Source: Chloroflexota bacterium
Lineage (GTDB): Bacteria > Chloroflexota > Anaerolineae > Anaerolineales > Villigracilaceae
DNA: 7,272 nt
Assembly: GCA_021812905.1 (NCBI GenBank)
Contig: JAKAMM010000079.1
Span: forward strand, 1 to 7,272
Reading direction: 5' to 3'
Shown here: piece after piece, positions 1-5,658 of the stretch
Layout of the letters: the number at the start of each line of letters is the position of its first letter
How positions within the stretch are numbered: the first letter of the stretch is position 1
Notes under the pieces: model-generated
What the model was told of the DNA's origin: nothing
What the model saw: only the letters and a program-made list of their open reading frames with translations
Database searches by the model: none
Program-made: the position numbers and the translations under genes

Positions 1-1097
1 TCCGATCTCATCGCGGACAAAATCCCGCCGACGGAATCGATGGGTGCATTGTTCGCTGATGAATGGATTGCGGCTTGATAATCTTTCAGCAGCTGCGATT
101 TTTGCGCGAGCGAGGCAGTGTTGATATTGGTTTGTTGATCGGCTGTGAGATTCAACATGTCCGTGCGGACGATGCCTTCGCTATCAGCGGGGATGTTGAG
201 GCCGAGCAGGGCGGCAGTCGTTGTAGCGACATCGGCCATGCTGCCATCGGGATATCCTCCGGGTTTGATTCCGGCTCCAGCCATGACGAACGGCTGGACC
301 AACACGATCGGATCCTGTCCGCCGTGGCCGCCGCGATCTATTTGGCCGTGGTCAGAGACAACGATAACGGTATCCGTTGAAAGGTCGAGGGTCGAGACGA
401 TTTGTTTGAGCAGCCCATCGGCGCGTGTCGCGGCCGCGTCCCAATTGGGGGATTGCGGTCCGCCTTCGTGATGTCCGGCGTAATCCACTTGATCGATGTG
501 GATCAAAATGAATTGATCTTTATTTTCTTTCAGCCACGGCAGCGCGGCGTTGACCACATCAACATCGGCGGCTTTGTCTTCGCCGGGTGTGTAAAAAGAA
601 TTGTTCACCGCGCTTTGCGGAATTAATTTCTCGAACCAGTTGAAACCGGAGACAGCCGTTTTGAGTCCAGCCCGCTGCGCGGCAGTGAAGAGATTATCCT
701 GCGTCCAGGTTGGAATGTCGGGGTAATCCAAATTCATGGCGGGGCCGTCGCTGAGATCAGGCCACGCGCCGGTCATCAGCACAGAGTAGCCCGGCTCGGA
801 ATACGAGGGCGTGCGGCTGTGATTTGTGGCCCACGCGCCCTGATCGCGCAGTTGATTCAAAAATGGCATCACACCTTTTTTGTGGGATGTGTCGTCACGC
901 AATGCGTCGATCAATACGAAGACGACGCGACGGGTGAGCGGTTGACCGAGCGCCGGTCCCGGCGCAGGCGGATTATCTTTGAGCGGCGAACGGAAGGCAT
1001 AAAGCGAATCCATAATGCCGGTGGCCCAGAAGTACGCGCCAGCAGCGATGACGAGGCTGGCGATGATGCCGAGAATGATCCAGCGATTAGATTTCAT
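1..1097 (-). CDS. Membrane-anchored alkaline phosphatase superfamily (nucleotide pyrophosphatase/phosphodiesterase-like) protein, 3' end cut by the window
   Basis: Reading the minus strand from ATG at 1097-1095 gives 365 codons with no stop before the window edge, so the C-terminus is missing. An AAGGAA ribosome site lies about 8 bases upstream. Residues 7-24 form one hydrophobic segment after a Lys/Arg start (MKSNRW), which suggests a signal anchor with the enzyme outside the membrane. Metal-site landmarks of the superfamily follow in order: D64 in VLIDALRDD, a nucleophile region with S100 in SEPGYSVLMTG (matching TFPNHYSIVTG of NPP enzymes), D205 and H209 in IDQVDYAGHH, D249-H250 in VSDHG, and H258 in GGHGG. 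The set looks complete, so the enzyme should be a two-metal phosphate or sulfate ester hydrolase. Its substrate cannot be read from sequence. Relatives include phosphonoacetate hydrolase, ectonucleotide pyrophosphatase and sulfatases. It lies 64 bp after the small gene before it, on the same strand, and may be the last member of that operon. Confidence 0.88.
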   Translation of the reverse strand, partial: MKSNRWIILGIIASLVIAAGAYFWATGIMDSLYAFRSPLKDNPPAPGPALGQPLTRRVVFVLIDALRDDTSHKKGVMPFLNQLRDQGAWATNHSRTPSYSEPGYSVLMTGAWPDLSDGPAMNLDYPDIPTWTQDNLFTAAQRAGLKTAVSGFNWFEKLIPQSAVNNSFYTPGEDKAADVDVVNAALPWLKENKDQFILIHIDQVDYAGHHEGGPQSPNWDAAATRADGLLKQIVSTLDLSTDTVIVVSDHGQIDRGGHGGQDPIVLVQPFVMAGAGIKPGGYPDGSMADVATTTAALLGLNIPADSEGIVRTDMLNLTADQQTNINTASLAQKSQLLKDYQAAIHSSANNAPIDSVGGILSAMRS

Positions 1098-1161
1098 TTA
1101 TGATATTTCCTTGGTTTTATTTATTCAGAGAAATTTTCTAAAAAGTGCTTCACAGCTACAT

Positions 1162-1449
1162 TTAATTCTTGGTGTTTGTTTCTTCTTTAGGTCGCTTTAG
1201 ATAAATGTCACCATCCTCGGTGGCGTAGGGTTCCCAACCTTCATCGCCTAGGATATCAAGGAGAGCGTGTTTTGCTTTTACTGAATCATTATCATTTTCA
1301 AACAAAAGCTCGTCAGAGTTTTTGTACCCAATATATTTAACTTCCTTAGGCTTTGGCGAGAGTCCATCTAAATTGATTCTTACGTGAGGGGCAACATCGA
1401 AATACTTACCATACACACGGCCAACTCGCAACAGCTCCCATTTGGTCAT
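1162..1449 (-). CDS. Small DUF4177-like protein of unknown function
   Basis: This is a 95-residue protein with no signal peptide or membrane segment. It starts MTKWELLRV, and near the C-terminus has LLDILGDEGWEPYATEDGDI followed by YLKRP. A Trp-Glu start together with a late LxxLGxEGWE...Y.KR block is the pattern of the DUF4177 family of small bacterial proteins, whose role is not established. The middle (PKEVKYIGYKNSDELLFEND) is not recognised. The start is supported by AGAGGA about 5 bases upstream, which overlaps the stop region of the preceding FAD-subunit gene. The gap to that gene is only 9 bp, so the two are almost certainly co-transcribed. The C-terminus is very polar (KRPKEETNTKN). 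The family assignment is by pattern only and is weaker than the call that this is a real gene. Confidence 0.72.
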   Translation of the reverse strand: MTKWELLRVGRVYGKYFDVAPHVRINLDGLSPKPKEVKYIGYKNSDELLFENDNDSVKAKHALLDILGDEGWEPYATEDGDIYLKRPKEETNTKN

Positions 1450-1458
1450 AACTGTCCT

Positions 1459-2250
1459 CTAATCCTTCCCGTGAACAAGCTTTTCAATACATCTTTTCGC
1501 TAACGTCGCGGCAACATCCATGCGATATTCAGCAGAAGCCCAATCATCCTTTGTTTCGTGATACGCGTTACGTGCCGCGGCTTGCGCTGAGTTTATCGAA
1601 GCGTCGATTCCATCAGCCTCGGTCCCGTCCATGGCGAGCAACGGAGATTTTCCATAGCCGCCGAGAGCCAGGCGCATGCGGCCTGAATTCCATTGGGCGA
1701 GTGCGGCGCAGACGATGGGCTTGTCCGCGGGCGTGCGGGAGGCAAATTCAAATGCAAATTTTGTGTTGATGGGGAAGATAATTTTCGTGATCAGATTTTT
1801 GGAACGCAAAGGAAGAAAGTCGCCGATATTCGATACTCGATATTCGACTTTCGTATTATCGAATATCGCCTGCTCGATTTTTGCATCGAGGGCCAGCAGC
1901 GCTGTGACAAAAGTTGAACGCCCGTCGCATGAGACCAGCGTCCCGGCAACTGTGGCCGCGTTGCAGATATTGAGCGGCGCTTCGAGTTTGATGGCTTGCT
2001 TCAAGGCATCGGGACAGTTTTCATTTTCCATCAATTGTTCAAGCGTGACGGTTGCACCGATCTCAAGATTGTTTCCATTTTTCTTTAACGAGTTCAGGCC
2101 GAGGGCTTGAAGGTCAACCACTTCAACGGAATCCGTTGTCGGCTTGGAAAGAAGCGTCCCGCCGCCGAGGGGAAGGGTCTTAGGCGAGGGACGTCCGATC
2201 AGTGCAAGCGCTTCTTCTATTGTTTTAGGACGATGATATTCAAGGATCAT
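1459..2250 (-). CDS. Orphan FAD-binding subunit/domain protein of the xanthine dehydrogenase / CO dehydrogenase medium-subunit family
   Basis: With ATG at 2250-2248 the protein has 263 residues. GGAG sits 6 bases before that ATG. A longer reading from TTG at 2328 has no convincing ribosome site and adds residues before the usual family start (MILEYHRPKTIEEALALI). The FAD-binding fold is shown by LPLGGGTLLSKP (about 27-36) and by APLNICNAATVAGTLVSCDG followed by RSTFVTALLALDAKIE (about 91-126), corresponding to the IRN.AT.GGN...ALLALDA region of CoxM/CutM/XdhB. The C-terminal domain ends in SAEYRMDVAATLAKRCIEKL, typical of CO_deh_flav_C. In the family this subunit passes electrons between the 2Fe-2S subunit and FAD beside a molybdopterin subunit. 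Neither partner is nearby: upstream is a divergent promoter and downstream a DUF4177-like gene. Residues about 128-142 are partly encoded by a short repeat cluster. It may serve a distant enzyme or have a solitary role. Confidence 0.85.
   Translation of the reverse strand: MILEYHRPKTIEEALALIGRPSPKTLPLGGGTLLSKPTTDSVEVVDLQALGLNSLKKNGNNLEIGATVTLEQLMENENCPDALKQAIKLEAPLNICNAATVAGTLVSCDGRSTFVTALLALDAKIEQAIFDNTKVEYRVSNIGDFLPLRSKNLITKIIFPINTKFAFEFASRTPADKPIVCAALAQWNSGRMRLALGGYGKSPLLAMDGTEADGIDASINSAQAAARNAYHETKDDWASAEYRMDVAATLAKRCIEKLVHGKD
1815..1868. repeat. Cluster of short direct and inverted CGATATTCGA repeats inside the FAD-subunit gene
   Basis: CGATATTCGA occurs at 1824-1833 and 1838-1847, with a 14-bp period, and its exact reverse complement TCGAATATCG lies at 1859-1868. 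In addition GAAAGTCG (1815-1822) pairs with CGACTTTC (1845-1852). The cluster is in frame and encodes roughly FDNTKVEYRVSNIGDF, in a surface-loop position between the ALLALDAKIE block and the DFLPL block. It looks like a small repeat tolerated inside a coding region. Whether it is a genome-wide family cannot be told from one copy. Confidence 0.6.
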
Positions 2251-2370
2251 GGTTGGCTCCGCATGAATGATGGCTTTCCAATTATACAGGATAGGCAGGT
2301 TTTCATCGTTTGGAAATTTCACCTTCAATAAATGAATGTACCAATTGAAATGACAGAGCGTACTTTTTAG

Positions 2371-2388
2371 TTGTGAAAATAATCACAA
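2371..2388. promoter_or_regulatory. CRP/FNR-superfamily-like operator, distal site
   Basis: TTGTGA-AAATAA-TCACAA is a perfect 6+6 palindrome with a 6-base spacer. It contains TGTGA-N6-TCACA, the textbook CRP-type half-site arrangement. It lies in the intergenic region between the divergent FAD-subunit gene and the arsR-led operon, so it could serve either. A wider pair, CCAATTG (2341-2347) and CAATTGG (2386-2392), partly overlaps it. The palindrome is seen directly. The regulator identity is inferred, and no such regulator gene is in the window. Confidence 0.6.
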
Positions 2389-2412
2389 TTGGATGTTTGT
2401 CACGGGCTTTGG

Positions 2413-2426
2413 GTGATGTGTCTCAC
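2413..2426. promoter_or_regulatory. CRP/FNR-superfamily-like operator, proximal site
   Basis: GTGA-TGTGTC-TCAC shares the GTGA-N6-TCAC core of the site at 2371-2388 but is weaker at the outer bases (G and T instead of T and A). The two centres, 2379.5 and 2419.5, are exactly 40 bp apart, about four helical turns, which puts both on the same DNA face. If TATTAT at 2450-2455 is the -10 box, the start of transcription falls near 2461-2462 and this site is centred about 41.5-42.5 bp upstream. That is the class II activator position for CRP/FNR proteins. Confidence 0.45.
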
Positions 2427-2449
2427 TGTGCCTGTTCCCGGATAATCGT

Positions 2450-2455
2450 TATTAT
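2450..2455 (+). promoter_or_regulatory. Possible -10 element of the arsR-led operon
   Basis: TATTAT lies about 45 bases before the arsR start codon. No good -35 box stands 16-18 bases upstream (CTGTGC is poor), which would suit an activator-dependent promoter using the palindrome at 2413-2426. This is a weak call based on position and base composition only. Confidence 0.25.
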
Positions 2456-2473
2456 TTCAACAAGAATATACGG

Positions 2474-2485
2474 ATATGTGCATAT
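2474..2485. promoter_or_regulatory. Candidate ArsR-family operator (ATATG-TG-CATAT)
   Basis: A 5+5 bp inverted repeat with a 2-base spacer sits in an AT-rich stretch directly upstream of the AAGGAG ribosome site of the arsR-like gene. ArsR/SmtB regulators commonly bind AT-rich imperfect palindromes overlapping the start of their own transcripts, so an autorepression site here is plausible. The palindrome is short and could arise by chance. Confidence 0.4.
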
Positions 2486-2500
2486 AGGCAAGGAGTAAAC

Positions 2501-2833
2501 ATGAATTCCGTTCTTGAAAGCGAAATCGTTCAATTGCACGCCGAGATTTGCGCGGGGTTGGCGGATCCGAATCGCATTTTGATCCTGTATGAACTTTCCC
2601 AGTCGCCGCGCAACGTGACAGAACTTTCCACCAACTTGAAGATGGCGCAACCGCTGGTTTCGCGGCATTTGAAGATTTTGCGCGAGCGCCGGATGGTGGT
2701 CGCCAAGCGGCACGGCACTGTGGTCGAGTACACGCTTGCGGACCGGCGGCTCATTAAAGCATTGGATTTGTTGCGCGCAGTTTTACGCGATGGACTTTCA
2801 AAACACGCTGAATTGGCCGACGCATTGGCGTAA
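2501..2833 (+). CDS. ArsR/SmtB-family winged-helix transcriptional regulator
   Basis: A 110-residue protein with AAGGAG 6 bases before its ATG. The fold is readable: helix CAGLADPNRILILYEL (17-32), the helix-turn-helix NVTELSTNLKMAQPLVSRHL (38-57) with the recognition helix around QPLVSRHLKIL, a wing (about 66-78, VVAKRHGTVVEYTL), and a C-terminal dimer helix. The metal-binding ELCVCDL motif of classical ArsR is replaced by PRNVTEL. The only cysteine is C17, so neither an arsenite-type site nor an intramolecular two-cysteine persulfide switch like that of SqrR/BigR is possible. It could sense through C17 between subunits, or without metal. As first gene of the sulfur-carrier operon it is most likely its local regulator, possibly acting at the palindrome at 2474-2485. 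Confidence 0.88.
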   Translation: MNSVLESEIVQLHAEICAGLADPNRILILYELSQSPRNVTELSTNLKMAQPLVSRHLKILRERRMVVAKRHGTVVEYTLADRRLIKALDLLRAVLRDGLSKHAELADALA

Positions 2834-2868
2834 CACATAGTCGTCCGTTATAAAAAAAGGAGTCCAAA

Positions 2869-3351
2869 ATGGCAGAAAGAAAAAACAAACTTACGTTGGT
2901 CGTTCTCAGCGGGGACTTGGATAAAGTGATGGCTTCCTTAATCATCGCCACCGGCGCGGCCGCGGCTGGAATGGAAGTTATTATGTTCTTCACGTTCTGG
3001 GGGCTGAAGGCCATTCAAAAGGATGGCATGTTCACAGGCAAAGGTTTGTTCGGCAGGATGCTCGGCGTAATGAACCGCGGTGGCTTGAATGCGATTGGTC
3101 CATCGCGGCTTAATATGGGCGGAATGGGGCGCTGGATGTTCAAGTTGATGATGAAGCAAAAAGGCGTCACTCAACTCCCTGAATTGCGCGATGCCGCAAT
3201 CGCACTGGGCGTTCAATTTCTGCCCTGCCAGATGAGCATGGATGTGATGGAAATTTCCCGCGAGAATTTCATCCCCGAAGCAGCTGAACCCGTCGGCGTT
3301 GCGACCATGCTTGAGCACGCCGCCGAATCAAGTATTCAATTCTTTATCTAA
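2869..3351 (+). CDS. DsrE/DsrF/DrsH-like (DsrE2-type) sulfur-carrier protein
   Basis: A 160-residue protein with AAGGAG 6 bases before the ATG, 35 bp after the arsR stop. It begins KLTLVVLSGDLDKVMASLI (8-26), an alpha/beta nucleotide-fold-like start, then a hydrophobic stretch AAAAGMEVIMFFTFWGL (30-46) and a Met/Gly-rich middle. The key block is FLPCQMSMDVMEI (118-130), in which C120 is the only cysteine and matches the conserved CxMSMDxM site of DsrE2-like proteins. In sulfur oxidisers, members of this family carry persulfide sulfur on this cysteine and exchange it with TusA, whose homologue follows directly. The hydrophobic segment may mean loose membrane association. The family is secure. 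The exact function, sulfur oxidation versus thiolation chemistry, is inferred from neighbours. Confidence 0.85.
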   Translation: MAERKNKLTLVVLSGDLDKVMASLIIATGAAAAGMEVIMFFTFWGLKAIQKDGMFTGKGLFGRMLGVMNRGGLNAIGPSRLNMGGMGRWMFKLMMKQKGVTQLPELRDAAIALGVQFLPCQMSMDVMEISRENFIPEAAEPVGVATMLEHAAESSIQFFI

Positions 3352-3368
3352 CCCAAAAGGAGAATCTC

Positions 3369-3605
3369 ATGTCTGACCAAACCGCTCTTTCTTTGGATTT
3401 CAAAGGTTTATTGTGCCCGATGCCCGTTGTAAAACTTGCCCAGGCAATCAAGCAGGTGCAAGTGGGGGAACTGGTCGAAGCGGTTGCCACCGATCCTGGT
3501 GTGATGGCCGATATTCCCGCCTGGTCGCGCAGCACCGGCCACGAATTGGTGACGCTGGAAAAGCAGGAGAAAGTTTTTCACTTCGTCATCAAGCGATTGA
3601 AATAA
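3369..3605 (+). CDS. tusA: TusA/SirA-family sulfurtransferase (sulfur carrier)
   Basis: A 78-residue protein with AAGGAG upstream, 17 bp after the DsrE-like gene. The family signature is clear: LDFKGLLCPMPVVKLAQAI (9-27) with the C16-P-M-P motif (CPxP). C16 accepts sulfur as a persulfide. The rest follows the TusA fold (LVEAVATDPGVMADIPAWSR, then HELVTLEKQEKVFHFVIKRLK). TusA proteins shuttle sulfur for tRNA thiolation in some bacteria and in dissimilatory sulfur oxidation in others. Here a DsrE-like gene before it and a quinone-linked iron-sulfur pair after it favour the second type of role, or a related redox use of sulfane sulfur. Its stop codon is directly followed by the next ATG, so the genes are translationally linked. 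Confidence 0.92.
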   Translation: MSDQTALSLDFKGLLCPMPVVKLAQAIKQVQVGELVEAVATDPGVMADIPAWSRSTGHELVTLEKQEKVFHFVIKRLK

Positions 3606-4310
3606 ATGAATCTATGGCTCATCTGCATGATGTGGATGAGCCTCATATTCGACAAAATAAATGGACATGCAAAAATGAACACTCTCATGCTCTCCCAACT
3701 TCTCGCTCTTGCGGGACTTTTGGCCGGACTCTACGGAATTTACCTTCGCTACGCTGAGACCAAGCGCCGCGCCCTGCCCGCTGACAAATCTCCGCTCAAG
3801 GGCAATCCGCAGCATGGCGTTACGTATGCGTTTACAACCGGCATGATGCCGTGGGCCAAAGAGTCGACTCGCATCCACATGATCGCGTACTTGCGCGGCA
3901 TTGGCTTCCACGTTGGAATCTTCACCGCGATCGGCGCGTTGCTCATCAGCCCGTTTTGGGGACTCTTGCCGGCAGTGTTAAGTACGCTCCTGATGATCGT
4001 GCTCGGCATCGGTTCATTACTCGGAGCGGCGGGCGGCGTGATGCGCCTTGCCGAGCACAACCTGCGCGGACTGTCCATTCCCGATGACCATTTCGCTGTC
4101 TGGCTGGTAACGGTTTGGATGGCGGTGTCCGCTCTCGCAGTTTGGAATGAAGCGTTCTTAGTCAGCTTCTATGTTTTGTCTGCGATCACGCTGGCGTATG
4201 TTCCGCTTGGAAAGATCCGCCACTGTCTATATTTCTTCTTCTCGCGCACGTTCTTCGGAAAGTTTTTCGGACGCCGCGCGGTATTTCCTCATCCCGTAGT
4301 TGCCAAATAG
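3606..4310 (+). CDS. NarI/DsrM-like cytochrome b-type integral membrane subunit
   Basis: From the first ATG the protein has 234 residues and starts immediately after the tusA stop. Hydrophobic segments lie at about 28-46, 98-116, 119-141, 163-180 and 182-200; an extra one at 1-15 exists only with the first start. M24 (3675) is a possible start but has no better ribosome site, so the true N-terminus is uncertain. H91 and H102 (RIHMIAYLRGIGFH), H151 and H162 (LAEHNLRGLSIPDDHF) and H206 in PLGKIRHCLYFFFSRTFFGK resemble the haem-b ligands of nitrate reductase gamma (NarI) and DsrM/HmeC proteins. These membrane subunits exchange electrons with quinones and pair with a cytoplasmic iron-sulfur partner. 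The following HdrD/DsrK-like gene is that expected partner. Haem content is inferred, not shown. Confidence 0.8.
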   Translation: MNLWLICMMWMSLIFDKINGHAKMNTLMLSQLLALAGLLAGLYGIYLRYAETKRRALPADKSPLKGNPQHGVTYAFTTGMMPWAKESTRIHMIAYLRGIGFHVGIFTAIGALLISPFWGLLPAVLSTLLMIVLGIGSLLGAAGGVMRLAEHNLRGLSIPDDHFAVWLVTVWMAVSALAVWNEAFLVSFYVLSAITLAYVPLGKIRHCLYFFFSRTFFGKFFGRRAVFPHPVVAK

Positions 4311-4319
4311 AGGTGTGCC

Positions 4320-5645
4320 ATGACTGAAACAATTGAACTTGCCCTGAAGACTCTTGAAGCGCAACTGAATCAGCCGCTGGAAACCGCGCTCGAAGCCTGC
4401 GCCCGCTGTGGACTTTGTGCCGAGGCTTGTCATTACTATCGCGCCGAACCGAAAGTGGAACACATCCCCGCTTTTCGCGCGGAACGTTTGCGCGATGTCT
4501 ATCGCTACGAACATGATTTTCTCAGCCGCATTTTCCCGGCCTGGACCGGCGCGAAAAAACTCGATGAGCCAATGCTTGCCAGCTTGACTGAGATGGCATT
4601 CAGCCAATGTACATTGTGCAGGCGATGCACGGTGAATTGTCCGCTTGGCGTGGACACGCCGTTGATGATGCGCGCCATCCGCGCCATGGCAACCGCTTCG
4701 GGAACCGCGCCGGAAATTTTGGTGATGCTGGCGGACGCCGCGATTGAAAAAGGCAAAGACCCGTCTTTTTATAAAGATATGTTCCTTGAACAGATCATGG
4801 AAATGGAAGAACAACTGCGCGACATTACCGGCGACCCGTCTGCGAGTATTCCTGTTGAAAAACAAGGCGCAAAGATTTTATACGTGCCGCTGGCCGGCGT
4901 GCATACGATTTTGCCGCCTGCGGTTGTCTTCAACGCCGCAAAAGAAGATTGGACGCTTTCGATCTTTGAGGCCGCAAATTATGGCGTGTTCCTCGCGGAC
5001 GTGAGCCGCGCAAAAGCGGTTGCGAAGCGAATTGTTGACGAGGCCAATCGTTTGGGCGTGAAGGAAATTGTCATTGCTGAGTGTGGGCACGCGTACGCTT
5101 CGTATCGCTGGGATGTGCCCAACTGGTTCGCCGGACAGTTTGATTTCAAAGTCCGTTCGTTGATCGAGGTGCTGGCTAAGTATATTCAGGAGGGCAAGAT
5201 CAAAGTTGACCCGACGGCGATTCCCGAATCTGTGACCTATCACGACTCATGCAACCTGGCCCGCAACGGCGGACTGATCGAAGAGCCACGCTATGTGCTG
5301 AATAAGATCGCGTCCGATTTTCGCGAGATGACTCCCAACAGAGACGAAGCCATTTGTTGCGGCGGGGGCGGTGGATTAGTAGCATTGGCCGAATATACCG
5401 ACCGTCGTCTCGCGGCTGGAAAACCAAAAGCAGATCAGATCAAGAATACGAAAGCCAGGATCGTCGTCGCGGCATGTGAAAATTGCCGTCTGCAAATCGG
5501 CGACTTGAACGAGCATTACAACTTGAATGTGAAGATCACTGCTCTCACTGATTTGGTTGTCCGCGCGATGAGACTGCCCAAGCCTCTGCCGGGCACGGAA
5601 GCGGAGCATCTTTTTGAAGAGGAGCACGAGTTGGTTGAGAAGTAA
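4320..5645 (+). CDS. HdrD/DsrK-like (Fe-S)-binding protein with two 4Fe-4S motifs and a C-terminal CCG domain
   Basis: A 441-residue soluble protein with GAGGTG before the ATG, 9 bp after the membrane-subunit gene. Two 4Fe-4S motifs are complete: C27-x2-C30-x2-C33-x3-C37 (CARCGLCAEAC) and C97-x2-C100-x2-C103-x3-CP at C107 (CTLCRRCTVNCP). The C-terminal CCG domain is intact: C311 (HDSCNLARNGG), C346-C347 (ICCGGGGG) and C386-x2-C389 (CENC). In heterodisulfide reductase such cysteines hold a noncubane cluster that splits disulfides. The preceding CCG repeat is reduced to one cysteine, C255 in AECGHAYASYRW, as in DsrK-type proteins. With the NarI/DsrM-like protein it likely forms a membrane complex linking quinones to a thiol/persulfide couple, possibly carried by the TusA or DsrE-like proteins. 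LutA/GlpC relatives share the layout but sit with lactate or glycerol genes, absent here. Confidence 0.87.
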   Translation: MTETIELALKTLEAQLNQPLETALEACARCGLCAEACHYYRAEPKVEHIPAFRAERLRDVYRYEHDFLSRIFPAWTGAKKLDEPMLASLTEMAFSQCTLCRRCTVNCPLGVDTPLMMRAIRAMATASGTAPEILVMLADAAIEKGKDPSFYKDMFLEQIMEMEEQLRDITGDPSASIPVEKQGAKILYVPLAGVHTILPPAVVFNAAKEDWTLSIFEAANYGVFLADVSRAKAVAKRIVDEANRLGVKEIVIAECGHAYASYRWDVPNWFAGQFDFKVRSLIEVLAKYIQEGKIKVDPTAIPESVTYHDSCNLARNGGLIEEPRYVLNKIASDFREMTPNRDEAICCGGGGGLVALAEYTDRRLAAGKPKADQIKNTKARIVVAACENCRLQIGDLNEHYNLNVKITALTDLVVRAMRLPKPLPGTEAEHLFEEEHELVEK

Positions 5646-5658
5646 ATTTTTTCATGCA

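Noticed and set aside
63..1103. Several plus-strand reading frames of 74 to 108 codons across the first 1.1 kb
   Set aside because: The minus strand holds one continuous 365-codon frame with complete superfamily motifs, a start with a ribosome site and a signal anchor. The plus-strand frames are its shadows and match no recognisable family.
1129..1139. Short palindrome AGAAA-T-TTTCT between the DUF4177-like gene and the phosphatase gene
   Set aside because: The stem is only A/T-rich with one G-C pair on each side. It is too weak for a terminator or operator call.
4227..4865. Minus-strand frame of 212 codons opposite the membrane-subunit and iron-sulfur genes
   Set aside because: It is a mirror of strongly supported coding sequence. 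Its His/Arg/Phe-rich composition shows no domain pattern.
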